Positions 34,397 through 42,167 of a DNA stretch of 64,000 bases are shown here, piece by piece. The notes beneath the pieces are model-generated. The model saw nothing but the letters and a program-made list of their open reading frames with translations, did not search any database and was not told where the DNA came from. This DNA comes from Streptomyces sp. LUP47B (lineage in GTDB: Bacteria > Actinomycetota > Actinomycetes > Streptomycetales > Streptomycetaceae), in assembly GCF_001746295.1 (NCBI RefSeq), contig NZ_MJAH01000006.1, positions 40,484-104,483 on the forward strand. Reading direction: 5' to 3'. The position numbers were made by a program, and so were the translations under genes. How positions within the stretch are numbered: the stretch's first letter is position 1; every line of letters starts with the position of its first letter.

Positions 34397-34771
34397 TCAG
34401 TTGGCCCACGGCGGAGTGATGCGGGTGCCGTCGGCCAGTTCCGCCTCCAGGCCGATGGAGGTGGTGACCCAGGTGAGGGCGGTGTGATCGGTGGGGTTCT
34501 CGACGGCGAAGGTCGCGCCGGGGTTGACGATCACCGTGTCGCCCGCGGTGATCCGGTGGGTGGTGTCGTCGAGAGTGATCAGGAGTTCGCCGATGAGCAG
34601 GTGGAAGATCTCCTCGCGGCTGACGGTGTGAGACGGCGCCTTCGTCCCCGCGGGGATCTCGCCGCGCCAGGCGCAGAGCTCCTTGGCGCCGCTGAGAGGA
34701 GTGGCGTACGAGACGAACCGGGCGCCGTGGATCTCGTGGGTGACGGCATCGGACGAGCGGACTACGGGCAT
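34397..34771 (-). CDS. Cupin-domain protein
   Basis: 124 residues forming one small beta-barrel cupin: PAGTKAPSHTVSREEIFHLLIGELLITLDD is motif 1, ITAGDTVIVNPGATFAVENPTDHTALTWV is motif 2. Of the usual metal ligands one His (SHTVSREE) and a Glu remain, so it may bind a metal or a small molecule. GGAGG lies six bases before the ATG. Two or three copies of a TGGTCAAG palindrome lie upstream. It is convergent with the ImuB-like gene and divergent from a MarR gene now separated from it by a transposon. Confidence 0.85.
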   Translation of the reverse strand: MPVVRSSDAVTHEIHGARFVSYATPLSGAKELCAWRGEIPAGTKAPSHTVSREEIFHLLIGELLITLDDTTHRITAGDTVIVNPGATFAVENPTDHTALTWVTTSIGLEAELADGTRITPPWAN

Positions 34772-34793
34772 GCGGGACCTCCGGATCGGTAGA

Positions 34794-34851
34794 TGGTCAA
34801 GCAGGTTGACTATGTATGTCTATGGTCAAGCTGCTTGACCAATTCGTCAAG
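34794..34851. promoter_or_regulatory. Cluster of TGGTCAAG palindromes, probable MarR operators
   Basis: Site 1 (34794-34812) TGGTCAAGCAGGTTGACTA is a near-palindrome. Site 2 (34823-34841) TGGTCAAGCTGCTTGACCA is perfect, with a 1-base centre. Overlapping it is CTTGAC-N6-GTCAAG (34834-34851). Sites 1 and 2 are 29 bases apart. They sit upstream of the cupin gene, and the MarR-family gene that would bind them is on the far side of the transposon. Confidence 0.7.
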
Positions 34852-35064
34852 GGTTTGGAGCTGCTGCCGCTGGGGTGCGTTCGTGCCTCGGTGATGGTGT
34901 CGGTTTCAGCGAGGAACTGGCGTTCCCTCATCGAATGCGTGACCTTCACGGGTGGTGCTCGTTTCCCATGGCGACGGGATCGTCGGGTGGGGCCGGGCGG
35001 GGGTGACAGGGTGGGTGAACTGAGGAGTCTCGCCGCGCCGTTCGTCGCGTCCGGTCCCGGTGGT

Positions 35065-36642
35065 GTGGCCGTCCGGACCCGCCTCAAGCAGCTGACGCCC
35101 GGCGATGAGGAGGTGTTGCGCCAGGTCGGCGGACATCTGGGGTCGTTGGCCTCGAAGGATCTCAAGGCGCGCTGCCGGGACGGCCTGGAGCATTCCGGTC
35201 AGGCGTGGGCGGTGCGCAAGCGGGAGTTGACGCCGCTCGCTTCGTCGCGGTGGGCGGGCAGTATCACCAAGGCCTCGCACGACCAGTGGGCGCTGGCCCG
35301 GCGTGGGCAGTCGGCGCACATCCAGAACCTGGAAGCGGGCATTCGCACGATCGAGGACCGGCTGTCCCAGCCGATCGGCCACAAGGGGCCCAATGGGGCG
35401 CCGGGGGGTTACCGGTCGCGGCGGGAGTGGCATGCGAAGTCCCGGCGGCTGCGGGTGCTTCAGGACCGGCTGGCTGCCGCGCGGGCCGACCGCGAGGCCG
35501 GCATCGTGCACGTCGTGCGGGGTGGCAAGCGTCTGGCCCGCACCCGGCACCACCTGGAGGCGGCCGGGCTGACCGAGGGCGCATGGCGCGAGCGTTGGGA
35601 GGCGGAGCGCTGGTTCTGCCAGGCGGACGGGGAGTCCGGCAAGCGGTATGGCAACGAGACGATCCGGGTCAGCCCCGACGGTGAGGTGAGTATCAAGCTG
35701 CCCGCGCCGCTCACATATCTGGCGAACGCCCCGCACGGACGCTACGTCCTTGCCTGCCGGGTCGCGTTCGCGCACCGGGGAAGCGAGTGGGCCGACCGCG
35801 TCGCGACCGACCGGGCCATCGCCTACCGCGTTCACTACGACGTCGGCCGGGACCGCTGGTACCTGACTGCCTCCTGGCAGATCCCGCTCACCCCCGCTCT
35901 CCCGATTGAGGCCGCGCTTGCGCACGGTGTGATCGGTGTCGACATGAACGCCGATCATCTGGCCGCCTGGCGCCTCGATGTCCACGGCAACCCGACCGGT
36001 GCCCCGCGCCGCTTCTTCTACGATCTGACCGGCACCGCGTCACATCGTGACGCCCAGGTCCGCCACGCCCTGACCGGCTTGCTTTACTGGGCCCGCGCTT
36101 GCGGTCTGAAGGCGATCGCGGTGGAGGACCTGGACTTCGCCGCCGAGAAGACCCGGGAGAAGCACGGCCGCAAGAGGCGGTTCCGTCAGCTGATCTCCGG
36201 CATGCCCACCGGCAAGCTCCGCGCCCGGCTGGCGTCGATGGCCGACCAGACGGGCATCGTGGTCATCGCCGTCGACCCGGCCTACACCAGCCGTTGGGGT
36301 GCCCAGTACTGGCAGAAGCCTCTCACCACGAAGAACCGCAAGACCACTCGCCATGATGCTGCTGCCGTGGCGATCGGAAGGCGCGCCCAGGGGCACCCGG
36401 TCCGGCGACGGACGGCACCGCCCCCTGCTCACCGGAGTGATGAGCAGGGGCATCGGACCGTCCAGGCCGGACCGGGCGTCCCCGGGCGTGAGGGAACCCG
36501 CCCCCGCATCCCCGGACCACGGACACGATCCGCCGGCGCCGGACGCGGAGCGAACGCGGGCAACCAGAACGCCCAACACCGTCCGGGGCGTTCGGCTGAG
36601 CACGAGACCTGGCAACAGGACTCACTCCCGCTCAGCCCCTAG
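35065..36642 (+). CDS. tnpB: TnpB-family RNA-guided nuclease/transposase accessory protein, no zinc finger
   Basis: About 525 residues. RuvC-like catalytic residues are present: Asp293 in GVIGVDMNADH, Glu354 in AVEDLDFAAEK and Asp431 in TTRHDAAAV. VDPAYTSRWG precedes the last one, where most TnpB proteins have the four-Cys zinc ribbon (TSQxCSxCG); no Cys is found there. The N-terminal half is Arg-rich (HKGPNGAPGGYRSRREWHAK). A long basic/Pro tail follows RuvC-III and coincides with the omega-RNA end of the element. The true start is unclear: GTG 35065 or GTG 35011; the frame is open back to 34816 through the flank. Confidence 0.8.
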   Translation: MAVRTRLKQLTPGDEEVLRQVGGHLGSLASKDLKARCRDGLEHSGQAWAVRKRELTPLASSRWAGSITKASHDQWALARRGQSAHIQNLEAGIRTIEDRLSQPIGHKGPNGAPGGYRSRREWHAKSRRLRVLQDRLAAARADREAGIVHVVRGGKRLARTRHHLEAAGLTEGAWRERWEAERWFCQADGESGKRYGNETIRVSPDGEVSIKLPAPLTYLANAPHGRYVLACRVAFAHRGSEWADRVATDRAIAYRVHYDVGRDRWYLTASWQIPLTPALPIEAALAHGVIGVDMNADHLAAWRLDVHGNPTGAPRRFFYDLTGTASHRDAQVRHALTGLLYWARACGLKAIAVEDLDFAAEKTREKHGRKRRFRQLISGMPTGKLRARLASMADQTGIVVIAVDPAYTSRWGAQYWQKPLTTKNRKTTRHDAAAVAIGRRAQGHPVRRRTAPPPAHRSDEQGHRTVQAGPGVPGREGTRPRIPGPRTRSAGAGRGANAGNQNAQHRPGRSAEHETWQQDSLPLSP

Positions 36643-36656
36643 GAGCGGTGTTTCAA
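36628..36656 (+). ncRNA. Probable omega-RNA 3' end at the right edge of the TnpB element
   Basis: CCGCTC pairs with GAGCGG across a 9-base loop, followed by TGTTTCAA. In TnpB systems the guide scaffold overlaps the 3' end of tnpB and ends at the element boundary, and the guide is the flanking DNA. Here that would be the sequence from 36657 (TGCCTGAGTGCAGAAC...), the start of the MarR gene. This is by analogy only. Confidence 0.4.
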
Positions 36657-36663
36657 TGCCTGA

Positions 36664-37107
36664 GTGCAGAACTCCGAAGCCCTCGCCCTGGCCGCCAACC
36701 TGCTCGCCGCCGCCGGCGACCTGACCCAGCGCATCAACGACGGGGTCGTGGCCCGGGGGTTCGAGGCGCGCCCCGCCTGGGGCTTCGCCTTCACGCGGCT
36801 CGCGCCGGACGGGGCCACGGTCACCGAGTTGGCCGGTCATCTCGGCGTGACCAAGCAGGCCGCGAGTCAGTTGGTCGACGAGATCGTGCGCAAGGGGTAC
36901 GCCGAGCGGCGGCCGCATCCCGTGGACGCGCGGGCCCGGCTGGTCGTGCTGACGGAGCGGGGATGGTCCTGCACGCGCGCGGCGGAGGAGGCCGCGGCGG
37001 AGGCCGTGCGGTCGTGGATCGATGTACTCGGCGAGGGTGATGTGCGCGCGTTGTGCGACCGATTGGGGCGCATTGCTCCCAAGGGTCCTATCAGGCCCAC
37101 CTGGTGA
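36664..37107 (+). CDS. MarR-family transcriptional regulator
   Basis: 147 residues with the winged helix TVTELAGHLGVTKQAASQLVDEIVRKGYAERRPHPVDARARLVVLTERG (in pieces) and a helical dimer interface on both sides. An in-frame TGA sits directly before the GTG start, so no longer form exists. The only AGGAG (36641-36645) is 18 bases away and belongs to the transposon end. Expression may have been leaderless before, or it may now be impaired. It probably regulates the cupin gene through the TGGTCAAG sites, which are now 1.8 kb away. Confidence 0.8.
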   Translation: MQNSEALALAANLLAAAGDLTQRINDGVVARGFEARPAWGFAFTRLAPDGATVTELAGHLGVTKQAASQLVDEIVRKGYAERRPHPVDARARLVVLTERGWSCTRAAEEAAAEAVRSWIDVLGEGDVRALCDRLGRIAPKGPIRPTW

Positions 37108-37278
37108 CGGTTCATCAGTGGATGCATCCGGCGCGGTTAACACTGCAAGTTTTTACTGACGCGTAACTTCACAAGCGCACTACTCGTCCGTAACTTTCGA
37201 ATTGAACAGCATCCTCGTGATCCGGGTCACAGGGCGTACAGCCATCGCAACTCCCTTGAGCCGCAAGGAGATCACTCG

Positions 37279-38142
37279 ATGCTGCCCTGGAAACGACTGC
37301 TCAGACCCCTCGCCGCCCTGCTCCTGACCGCCGCGGTCGCCGTCGTCCCCGCTGCCGGAGCCGCCCAGGCGGCGACCGCCCCGACCAGCGGTTGGAACGA
37401 CTACACCTGCAAGCCCTCCGCCGCGCACCCCCGCCCCGTCGTCCTCGTCCACGGCACCTTCGCCAACTCCGTGGACAACTGGCTGGCCCTCGCCCCTTAC
37501 CTGGAGAACCGCGACTACTGCGTCTTCTCCTTCGACTACGGCCAACTCTCCGGAGTACCCCTCTTCTACGGCCTCGGCCCCATCGACAGGTCGGCGGAGC
37601 AGCTGAAGACCTTCGTCGACAAGGTGCTCGACGCCACCGGAGCCCCCGAGACCGACCTCGTCGGTCACTCGCAGGGCGGCCTGATGCCTCGCTACTACCT
37701 CAAGTTCCTCGGCGGAGCCGCCAAGGTGAACGCCCTCGTCGGCATCGCTCCCGACAACCACGGAACCACTCTGTCCGGCATCACCAACCTGCTGCCGTAC
37801 TTCCCGGGCATCCAGGACCTGCTCACCACCAACACCCCGGCCCTCGCCGACCAGGTCGTCGGCTCGCCCTTCCTCGCCAGACTCAACGAAGGGGGCGACA
37901 CCGTCCCCGGCGTCAAGTACACCGTCCTCGCCACCAAGTACGACGAGGTCGTCACCCCGTACCGGAGCCAGTTCCTCAGCGGATCCGGCGTCCACAACGT
38001 CCTGCTGCAGGACCTGTGCGCGCTCGATCTCTCCGAGCACGTGGCCATCGGGCTGTTCGACCGGATCGCCTTCCACGAGGTGGCCAACGCCCTCGACCCC
38101 ACCCACGCCACCCCCACCACCTGCGCGTCGGCGTTCAGTTGA
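37279..38142 (+). CDS. Secreted triacylglycerol lipase/esterase, alpha/beta hydrolase
   Basis: 287 residues with an Arg-rich signal peptide (cleavage near AQAATA, residues 28-33). The oxyanion HG is in VLVHGTF and the nucleophile elbow GHSQGG has Ser131. Further elements (VGIAPDNHGTT, TKYDEVVTPY with the acid, SEHVAIGLFD with the His) fit the actinobacterial family I lipase (LipA/EstA-like). It should hydrolyse lipid esters outside the cell. AAGGAG lies eight bases before the ATG. From memory it matches the SCO1735-type secreted lipase. It has no lid-chaperone gene next to it. Confidence 0.88.
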   Translation: MLPWKRLLRPLAALLLTAAVAVVPAAGAAQAATAPTSGWNDYTCKPSAAHPRPVVLVHGTFANSVDNWLALAPYLENRDYCVFSFDYGQLSGVPLFYGLGPIDRSAEQLKTFVDKVLDATGAPETDLVGHSQGGLMPRYYLKFLGGAAKVNALVGIAPDNHGTTLSGITNLLPYFPGIQDLLTTNTPALADQVVGSPFLARLNEGGDTVPGVKYTVLATKYDEVVTPYRSQFLSGSGVHNVLLQDLCALDLSEHVAIGLFDRIAFHEVANALDPTHATPTTCASAFS

Positions 38143-38148
38143 CCGACG

Positions 38149-38187
38149 CCGGGGCCTGTCCGGCCTGAGCCGCCGGTCAGGCCCCGG
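38149..38187. terminator. Bidirectional terminator between lipase and LPMO
   Basis: CCGGGGCCTG and CAGGCCCCGG form a perfect 10-bp stem with an inner CCGGC/GCCGG-type pairing, between the two convergent stop codons. Confidence 0.85.
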
Positions 38188-38198
38188 AGATCGTTCGG

Positions 38199-39176
38199 TC
38201 AACGGCCCTGCCGTCCACCGCCGTTCACCGCGCGCCGCCGCACCGAACCGAACAGGATCGCCGCGCCGGCCGCGAGCGTGGCAGCACCGCCCATCGCGAG
38301 ATACGACGTGCTGCCGTCCCCGCCCGTCTCGGCGAGGTTCTGTGAAGTGCCCGCCGCCTTCACGTCGTTGGCCGGAGCGCTCGGCGTCCCGGCCACCGGC
38401 TCCGCCGACGTACTGGCGTCGTTGTCACCGTGCCCTTCGTGCTCCACCGTCGACTTGTCGCTGCCGTCCTCGATCTGCTCCTCGGAGGGAGCGGAGGCGC
38501 TCGGGACCGGGCTCGGACTGCTCGCCGTACCACCCGGGTCGCCGCCGAACGTCACGTCCGAGCAGGAGTAGAACGCCTCCGGGCTGTCCGAGCGCTGCCA
38601 GATCGCATAGAGAAGCTGTCTCCCGGAGCGCTCCGGGAGCGTGCCGGAGAACGTGTAGAAGCCGCCCGAGGCGACCGGGTCGGTGGCCGTCGCGACCGGG
38701 TCCGACAGGTCCAGATCGTCCCAGCCCAGCGGCTGCGCCGGGTCGTAGACTGGCTTGGTGAGGTACACCTTGAAGGTGCCCTTGTGCGGAGCGGTCACGC
38801 GGTACTTGAAGGTGTACGACCCGCTGCTCACGTTCGTCGCCGGCCAGTCCGCGCGGGCCAGGTCGAGCCCCTTGAACTCGTCGTTGTTCGCGCTGCACAG
38901 CCTGCCGTCCGGGATCAGTTCCTGGTGCCGTCCGTTCGCGTCGCCGATGCGGACGCCGTTCCAGTCGTAGAGCGCCTGCGTGCCGCCCGCCGCGACCGCC
39001 GCCCTGCACGCGTCGGACTTCGGGCTCTCGGGGCCCTCCGCGTAGCACTGCGAGATCCGGCTGACCGGGTCGCCCATCGAGCCGTGCGCGGACGCGGGCC
39101 CGGTGGCCAGCGTGGTCAGGGCGAGCGGGGCCAGGCCGACGGCGACGACGGCTGCGGCCTTGCGGCGTGCGGGCAT
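38199..39176 (-). CDS. Sortase-anchored AA10 lytic polysaccharide monooxygenase
   Basis: 325 residues. The signal peptide is cut after SASA-like ...GPASA, leaving His31 as the first mature residue (HGSMGDPVSR), the copper histidine brace; the second His is in VTAPHKGTFKV. The AA10 domain runs to about residue 220, followed by a Ser/Pro/Glu-rich spacer. LAETG (residues 281-285), a hydrophobic helix and an Arg-rich tail form a cell-wall sorting signal for class E sortase. It should oxidatively cleave chitin or cellulose at the cell surface. GAGGAG lies seven bases before the ATG. From memory S. coelicolor SCO1734 is of this type. Confidence 0.9.
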   Translation of the reverse strand: MPARRKAAAVVAVGLAPLALTTLATGPASAHGSMGDPVSRISQCYAEGPESPKSDACRAAVAAGGTQALYDWNGVRIGDANGRHQELIPDGRLCSANNDEFKGLDLARADWPATNVSSGSYTFKYRVTAPHKGTFKVYLTKPVYDPAQPLGWDDLDLSDPVATATDPVASGGFYTFSGTLPERSGRQLLYAIWQRSDSPEAFYSCSDVTFGGDPGGTASSPSPVPSASAPSEEQIEDGSDKSTVEHEGHGDNDASTSAEPVAGTPSAPANDVKAAGTSQNLAETGGDGSTSYLAMGGAATLAAGAAILFGSVRRRAVNGGGRQGR

Positions 39177-39316
39177 GGGGGATCTCCTCGGAACCGGTAC
39201 TGATGGGTGCCGGATCAAAGAAACCGTGAAATCCCCAGCTTGTGACGGTCGGTGGCGATCTTTATGGCCCTCTTAAGGGAGTGCTGAGGCGCAGATCAGG
39301 TGGATAGCGTGCGCGC

Positions 39317-39766
39317 ATGACGAACGAGGAGATCCGACCCGCCGTCGCGGCCGACGTACCGACCGTGAAAGCCCTGACCGACGCCGCGTACGAGCACTAC
39401 ATCGAGCGCATCGGACGCGTACCGCAGCCCATGGAGCGGGACCACGCGGCGAACGTGGCCGCGGGGCAGGTGTTCGTCACCGGTGACCCGGTGGTCGGGC
39501 TCGTGGTGGTCGAGGAGCACCCCGACCACCTCTACCTCGACAACATCGCCGTCCGCCCCGACGCCCAGGGGCAGGGCGTGGGAGGGCGGCTGCTGCGGTT
39601 CGTCGAGGCACACGCGCGTGCGCTGGGCCTGCCAGAGGTCAGACTCTGCACGAACGCGATGATGTGGGAGAACCAGGAGATCTATCCGAAGTTCGGTTAT
39701 GAGGTCGTGGAACGGCGAGTGGACGGGCCCTACGACCGCGTCCACTACCGAAAGCGACTGGTCTGA
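39317..39766 (+). CDS. GNAT-family N-acetyltransferase
   Basis: 149 residues in the GNAT fold. IRPAVAADVPTVKALTDAAYEHYIERIGR is the N-terminal helix region, LDNIAVRPDAQGQGVGGRLLRFVE has the acetyl-CoA-binding R/Q-x-x-G-x-G/A loop, and LCTNAMMWENQEIYPKFGYEVVERR the last strand and helix. It transfers acetyl groups to an unknown amine substrate. It is monocistronic; the next gene is convergent. Confidence 0.88.
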   Translation: MTNEEIRPAVAADVPTVKALTDAAYEHYIERIGRVPQPMERDHAANVAAGQVFVTGDPVVGLVVVEEHPDHLYLDNIAVRPDAQGQGVGGRLLRFVEAHARALGLPEVRLCTNAMMWENQEIYPKFGYEVVERRVDGPYDRVHYRKRLV

Positions 39767-39787
39767 TACGGGGCACGCCTGCCGCCG

Positions 39788-39922
39788 TCAGCCGTCGGGC
39801 CACCAGGTCCGCGCGATGTCCTTGCGGACCTCGGGTCGTCCCGCGGGGCGCTCGTCGGCCTCCTCGGGGAGTCGCCGGGCGTCCGTCCTCTTCAGGGGCT
39901 TCTGCACGGTGGTACGGCGCAT
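39788..39922 (-). CDS. Small conserved basic protein, 44 residues
   Basis: A 44-codon frame begins MRRTTVQKPLKRTDARRLPE and ends RKDIARTWWPDG. GGAGG stands five bases before the ATG. The codon bias is like that of neighbouring genes. It is strongly charged and has a Trp-rich terminus. It is between the GNAT gene (convergent) and the methyltransferase (divergent). It recalls small Streptomyces proteins of unknown function. No signal peptide or domain is seen. Confidence 0.6.
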   Translation of the reverse strand: MRRTTVQKPLKRTDARRLPEEADERPAGRPEVRKDIARTWWPDG

Positions 39923-40006
39923 GGCTGCCTCCTTCAGTGCCTACCGAGTTCCGCGTTCTCACGGAGGTAGACCCTTTTGGGGAGAGTTCCTCATCGGTTG
40001 CCGGTC

Positions 40007-40052
40007 TGTCAGTGGCGGCTGTCACGATTCGAGTGTCAGTGGCGGGTGTCAC
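40007..40052. repeat. 19-bp direct repeats upstream of the methyltransferase gene
   Basis: TGTCAGTGGCGGCTGTCAC (40007-40025) and TGTCAGTGGCGGGTGTCAC (40034-40052) differ by one base and are 27 bases apart, ending 10 bases before the methyltransferase ATG. The pattern looks like a repeated binding site in the promoter or leader. Confidence 0.45.
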
Positions 40053-40062
40053 TCTTGGGCGC

Positions 40063-40674
40063 ATGACGGAGAACAGTGACGGCAGGGGTGGCGCGGCGGA
40101 CGTGGACTGGGACGCCGAAGCGGGTTCCTTCGACGAGGAGCCGGATCACGGGTTGCGGGACCCCGGGGTAAGGGGCGCTTGGGCCGAGCGGCTGCGGGGG
40201 TGGCTGCCGGGAGGGGCGTCCGACGTCCTCGATCTCGGGTGCGGGACCGGCAGCCTGTCACTCCTCGCGGCCGAGCAGGGGCACCGGGTGACCGGGGTGG
40301 ATCTTTCGCCGGCCATGGTGGAGCTGGCGCGCGCCAAGCTCGCCGGGCGTGACGCGGTGTTCTTTGTCGGTGACGCCGCGCATCCTCCGGTGGGGGAGCA
40401 GCGGTTCGATGTGGTCCTCGGCCGGCATGTGCTGTGGGCGTTGCCGGATCCGGGACGGGTGCTGCGGCACTGGTGGGGGTTGTTGCGGCCGGGTGGGCGG
40501 CTGGTGCTGGTGGAGGGAGTGTGGGGGAAGGTCGGGATTCCGGCCGAGGTGGTGAGCGGGTTGGCGGAGCCGCTCGCTGGGCGGGTGCTCGTGGAGCGGT
40601 TGTCGGGGGACTCCCTGCTGTGGGGGAAGGACGTGGACGACGAGCGGTACGCGGTGGTGGTGAGGGGCGACTAA
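40063..40674 (+). CDS. SAM-dependent methyltransferase, class I
   Basis: 203 residues with motif I VLDLGCGTGSLSLLA, VDLSPAMVELARAKL (motif II) and FDVVLGRHVLWALPDPGRVLRHWWGLLRPGGRLVLVEG (motifs III/IV, in pieces). It should be a small-molecule methyltransferase of the Methyltransf_11/25 type. The ATG at 40063 is used; the frame is open to 39937 but that would run through the direct repeats. Its last four bases overlap the convergent DUF402 gene. Confidence 0.85.
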   Translation: MTENSDGRGGAADVDWDAEAGSFDEEPDHGLRDPGVRGAWAERLRGWLPGGASDVLDLGCGTGSLSLLAAEQGHRVTGVDLSPAMVELARAKLAGRDAVFFVGDAAHPPVGEQRFDVVLGRHVLWALPDPGRVLRHWWGLLRPGGRLVLVEGVWGKVGIPAEVVSGLAEPLAGRVLVERLSGDSLLWGKDVDDERYAVVVRGD

Positions 40675-41186
40675 AGGGGTGGGAAGGGGGTTGGAGTGTC
40701 GGCTGCGGCGTGGGGGTGGGCCATGGCCTCCAAGTCGTCCAGGGCTGCCAGTGCCGCCGACGCCGCCTCCGGGTCCCTCTCCCTCAGACCGCTCTCCTCG
40801 AACTCGTCCTCGTCCAGGCGCAGTACGTCCGTGCCGTCGGCCGAGACCCACAGGTCAAGGTCCAGGTCCTCCACGACCAACTCGGCGCCGTTCAGTGCCG
40901 CCGGGCGGGTGATGTCGCAGTACCAGCCCTTCAGGGTGCCGTCCGAGGAGCTGACCTCCTTGACGGCGTACCAGCGGTCCCGCCAGTAGTGCTCGGTGAA
41001 GACGTCGCCCCGCTCGAAGCGGACGAAGCCGAAGTCGCGGACGCCCTCGCCCGCCCAGGGGGCCCGGACGGTGATGCGGGTGCCGTCGTCGGCGAGGAGC
41101 TCCGCCTCGTAACGGATCTTCGTGCGGCCCGCCTTGAGCAGGACGACGTCCACACGCTGAACGGACTCAGGTGAGTTCGCGGACAT
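40671..41186 (-). CDS. DUF402 family protein
   Basis: 171 residues. The DUF402 core WAGEGVRDFGFVRFERGDVFTEHYWRDRWYAVKEV and GWYCDITRPAALNGAELVVEDLDLDLWVSADG is present. This family binds divalent metals through acidic residues and includes nucleoside di-/triphosphatases and a fosfomycin-pathway enzyme. GGAGG lies six bases upstream of the ATG. It overlaps the end of the upstream acetyltransferase gene by 20 bases, so the pair is an operon. The exact substrate is unknown. Confidence 0.85.
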   Translation of the reverse strand: MSANSPESVQRVDVVLLKAGRTKIRYEAELLADDGTRITVRAPWAGEGVRDFGFVRFERGDVFTEHYWRDRWYAVKEVSSSDGTLKGWYCDITRPAALNGAELVVEDLDLDLWVSADGTDVLRLDEDEFEESGLRERDPEAASAALAALDDLEAMAHPHAAADTPTPFPPL

Positions 41187-42096
41187 GACGTACCTCCGTG
41201 GCGCAGATCTCGTATCCGAACCACTTGTTGATCGCGAGCATGGGTTCGTTGCCGGCGTCGTTGCCGGTGAGGGCCTCCGTGCAGCCGGCGGCGCGGGCGC
41301 GGTGCAGGGAGGTGTTCTTGGCGAGCTTGGCGAGGCCCCGGCCGCGGAAGGCGCGGGCGGTTCCCGTCATGGCGGTGGCATAACGGCCGGCGCCGTCGGT
41401 GTGGGCGACGCTGAAGGCGGCGGGGCGGCCGTCGACCAGGGCGATCGTGGTCAGGGCATGGTCGAGGAGCGGGTGTTTCCAGTTCTCCTCGAGCCACACG
41501 TCGTAGTCCGTGAACTCGGTGTCCACATCGCTCGGTTCGTCCCCCACCGTCTCAGCGTCCAGCTCGAAGACGGGGCGCGGGTCGTCGGCGAAGTCGGCGG
41601 CGGTGCGCAGTTCGACGCCCGGGGGAGGAGGCTGCAGCGGGGGCAGTGTGCCGTTCGTCAGGTCCAGGCGCAGGAAGTGCGCCGGGCGGCTGGCCTGGTA
41701 GCCGTGCCGCTCGGCGAACATGCGGTTCTGCGGCTCGTCCAGCACCCAGGCATACAGCCTGGTCGCGCCGTGTGCCGCCAGATGCTCCTCGGCGACGCGG
41801 ACGAGGAGGGCGCCGGCGCCGCGCCGGGTGCGGTCCGGGCGCACGTTGATGTTGAGGTAGCCGTGGCCGGGCTCCGGGCTGTCGTGGGCGAGGCCGAGCT
41901 GGGCGGTGCCGATCACCTCGCCGTCCTCCTCCGCGACGAGGGAGCGGTAGTGGGCGTCCGGGTGGGTGTGGGTCGTACGGTGAATGACGCCGGCCGGGGT
42001 CCACAGCACGTGGGGAAGGGCCAGATGGCGGGCGTGCGTGAAGTTCTCGACGTCGGCCGGGTCCTGGAGGCGCAGATCGCGCACGATCACGGTCAT
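41167..42096 (-). CDS. Tandem GNAT N-acetyltransferase
   Basis: 309 residues with two GNAT domains. The first (about 1-155) has NVRPDRTRRGAGALLVRVAEEHL as its acetyl-CoA loop and HGYQASRPAHFLRLDL at its end. The second (about 160-309) has TGTARAFRGRGLAKLAKNTSLHRARAAGCTEALTGND. It belongs to the mycothiol synthase-like double-GNAT group, but lacks enough to call it MshD. A start at 42096 is used; the frame is open to 42126. It is translationally coupled to the DUF402 gene and divergent from the GntR gene. Confidence 0.82.
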   Translation of the reverse strand: MTVIVRDLRLQDPADVENFTHARHLALPHVLWTPAGVIHRTTHTHPDAHYRSLVAEEDGEVIGTAQLGLAHDSPEPGHGYLNINVRPDRTRRGAGALLVRVAEEHLAAHGATRLYAWVLDEPQNRMFAERHGYQASRPAHFLRLDLTNGTLPPLQPPPPGVELRTAADFADDPRPVFELDAETVGDEPSDVDTEFTDYDVWLEENWKHPLLDHALTTIALVDGRPAAFSVAHTDGAGRYATAMTGTARAFRGRGLAKLAKNTSLHRARAAGCTEALTGNDAGNEPMLAINKWFGYEICATEVRHVRELT

Positions 42097-42167
42097 GGAG
42101 GCGCACGTTACGTGGGGGCGTCGCACGAGTGCCTCTCATTTTCCGGCGGGTACGGGACAATCGGCTC

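Larger units (their letters stand above)
34842..36656 (+). mobile_element. TnpB-only insertion element (IS605/IS1341-like)
   Basis: A compact element carrying only a TnpB-type nuclease and no Y1 or serine transposase. The right end is placed at TTTCAA (36651-36656), just after a short hairpin, by analogy with the 3' ends of omega-RNAs. The left end is uncertain, between about 34842 and 34960. It interrupts the divergent control region of the cupin and MarR genes, whose palindromic operators lie at the left flank. No direct repeat of the target was seen, as expected for the family. Confidence 0.6.

Noticed and set aside
34816..35064. N-terminal extension of the TnpB frame (MSMVKLLDQFVKGLELL...)
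   Set aside because: It is translated from the MarR/cupin operator sequence flanking the element; the TnpB protein proper starts later.
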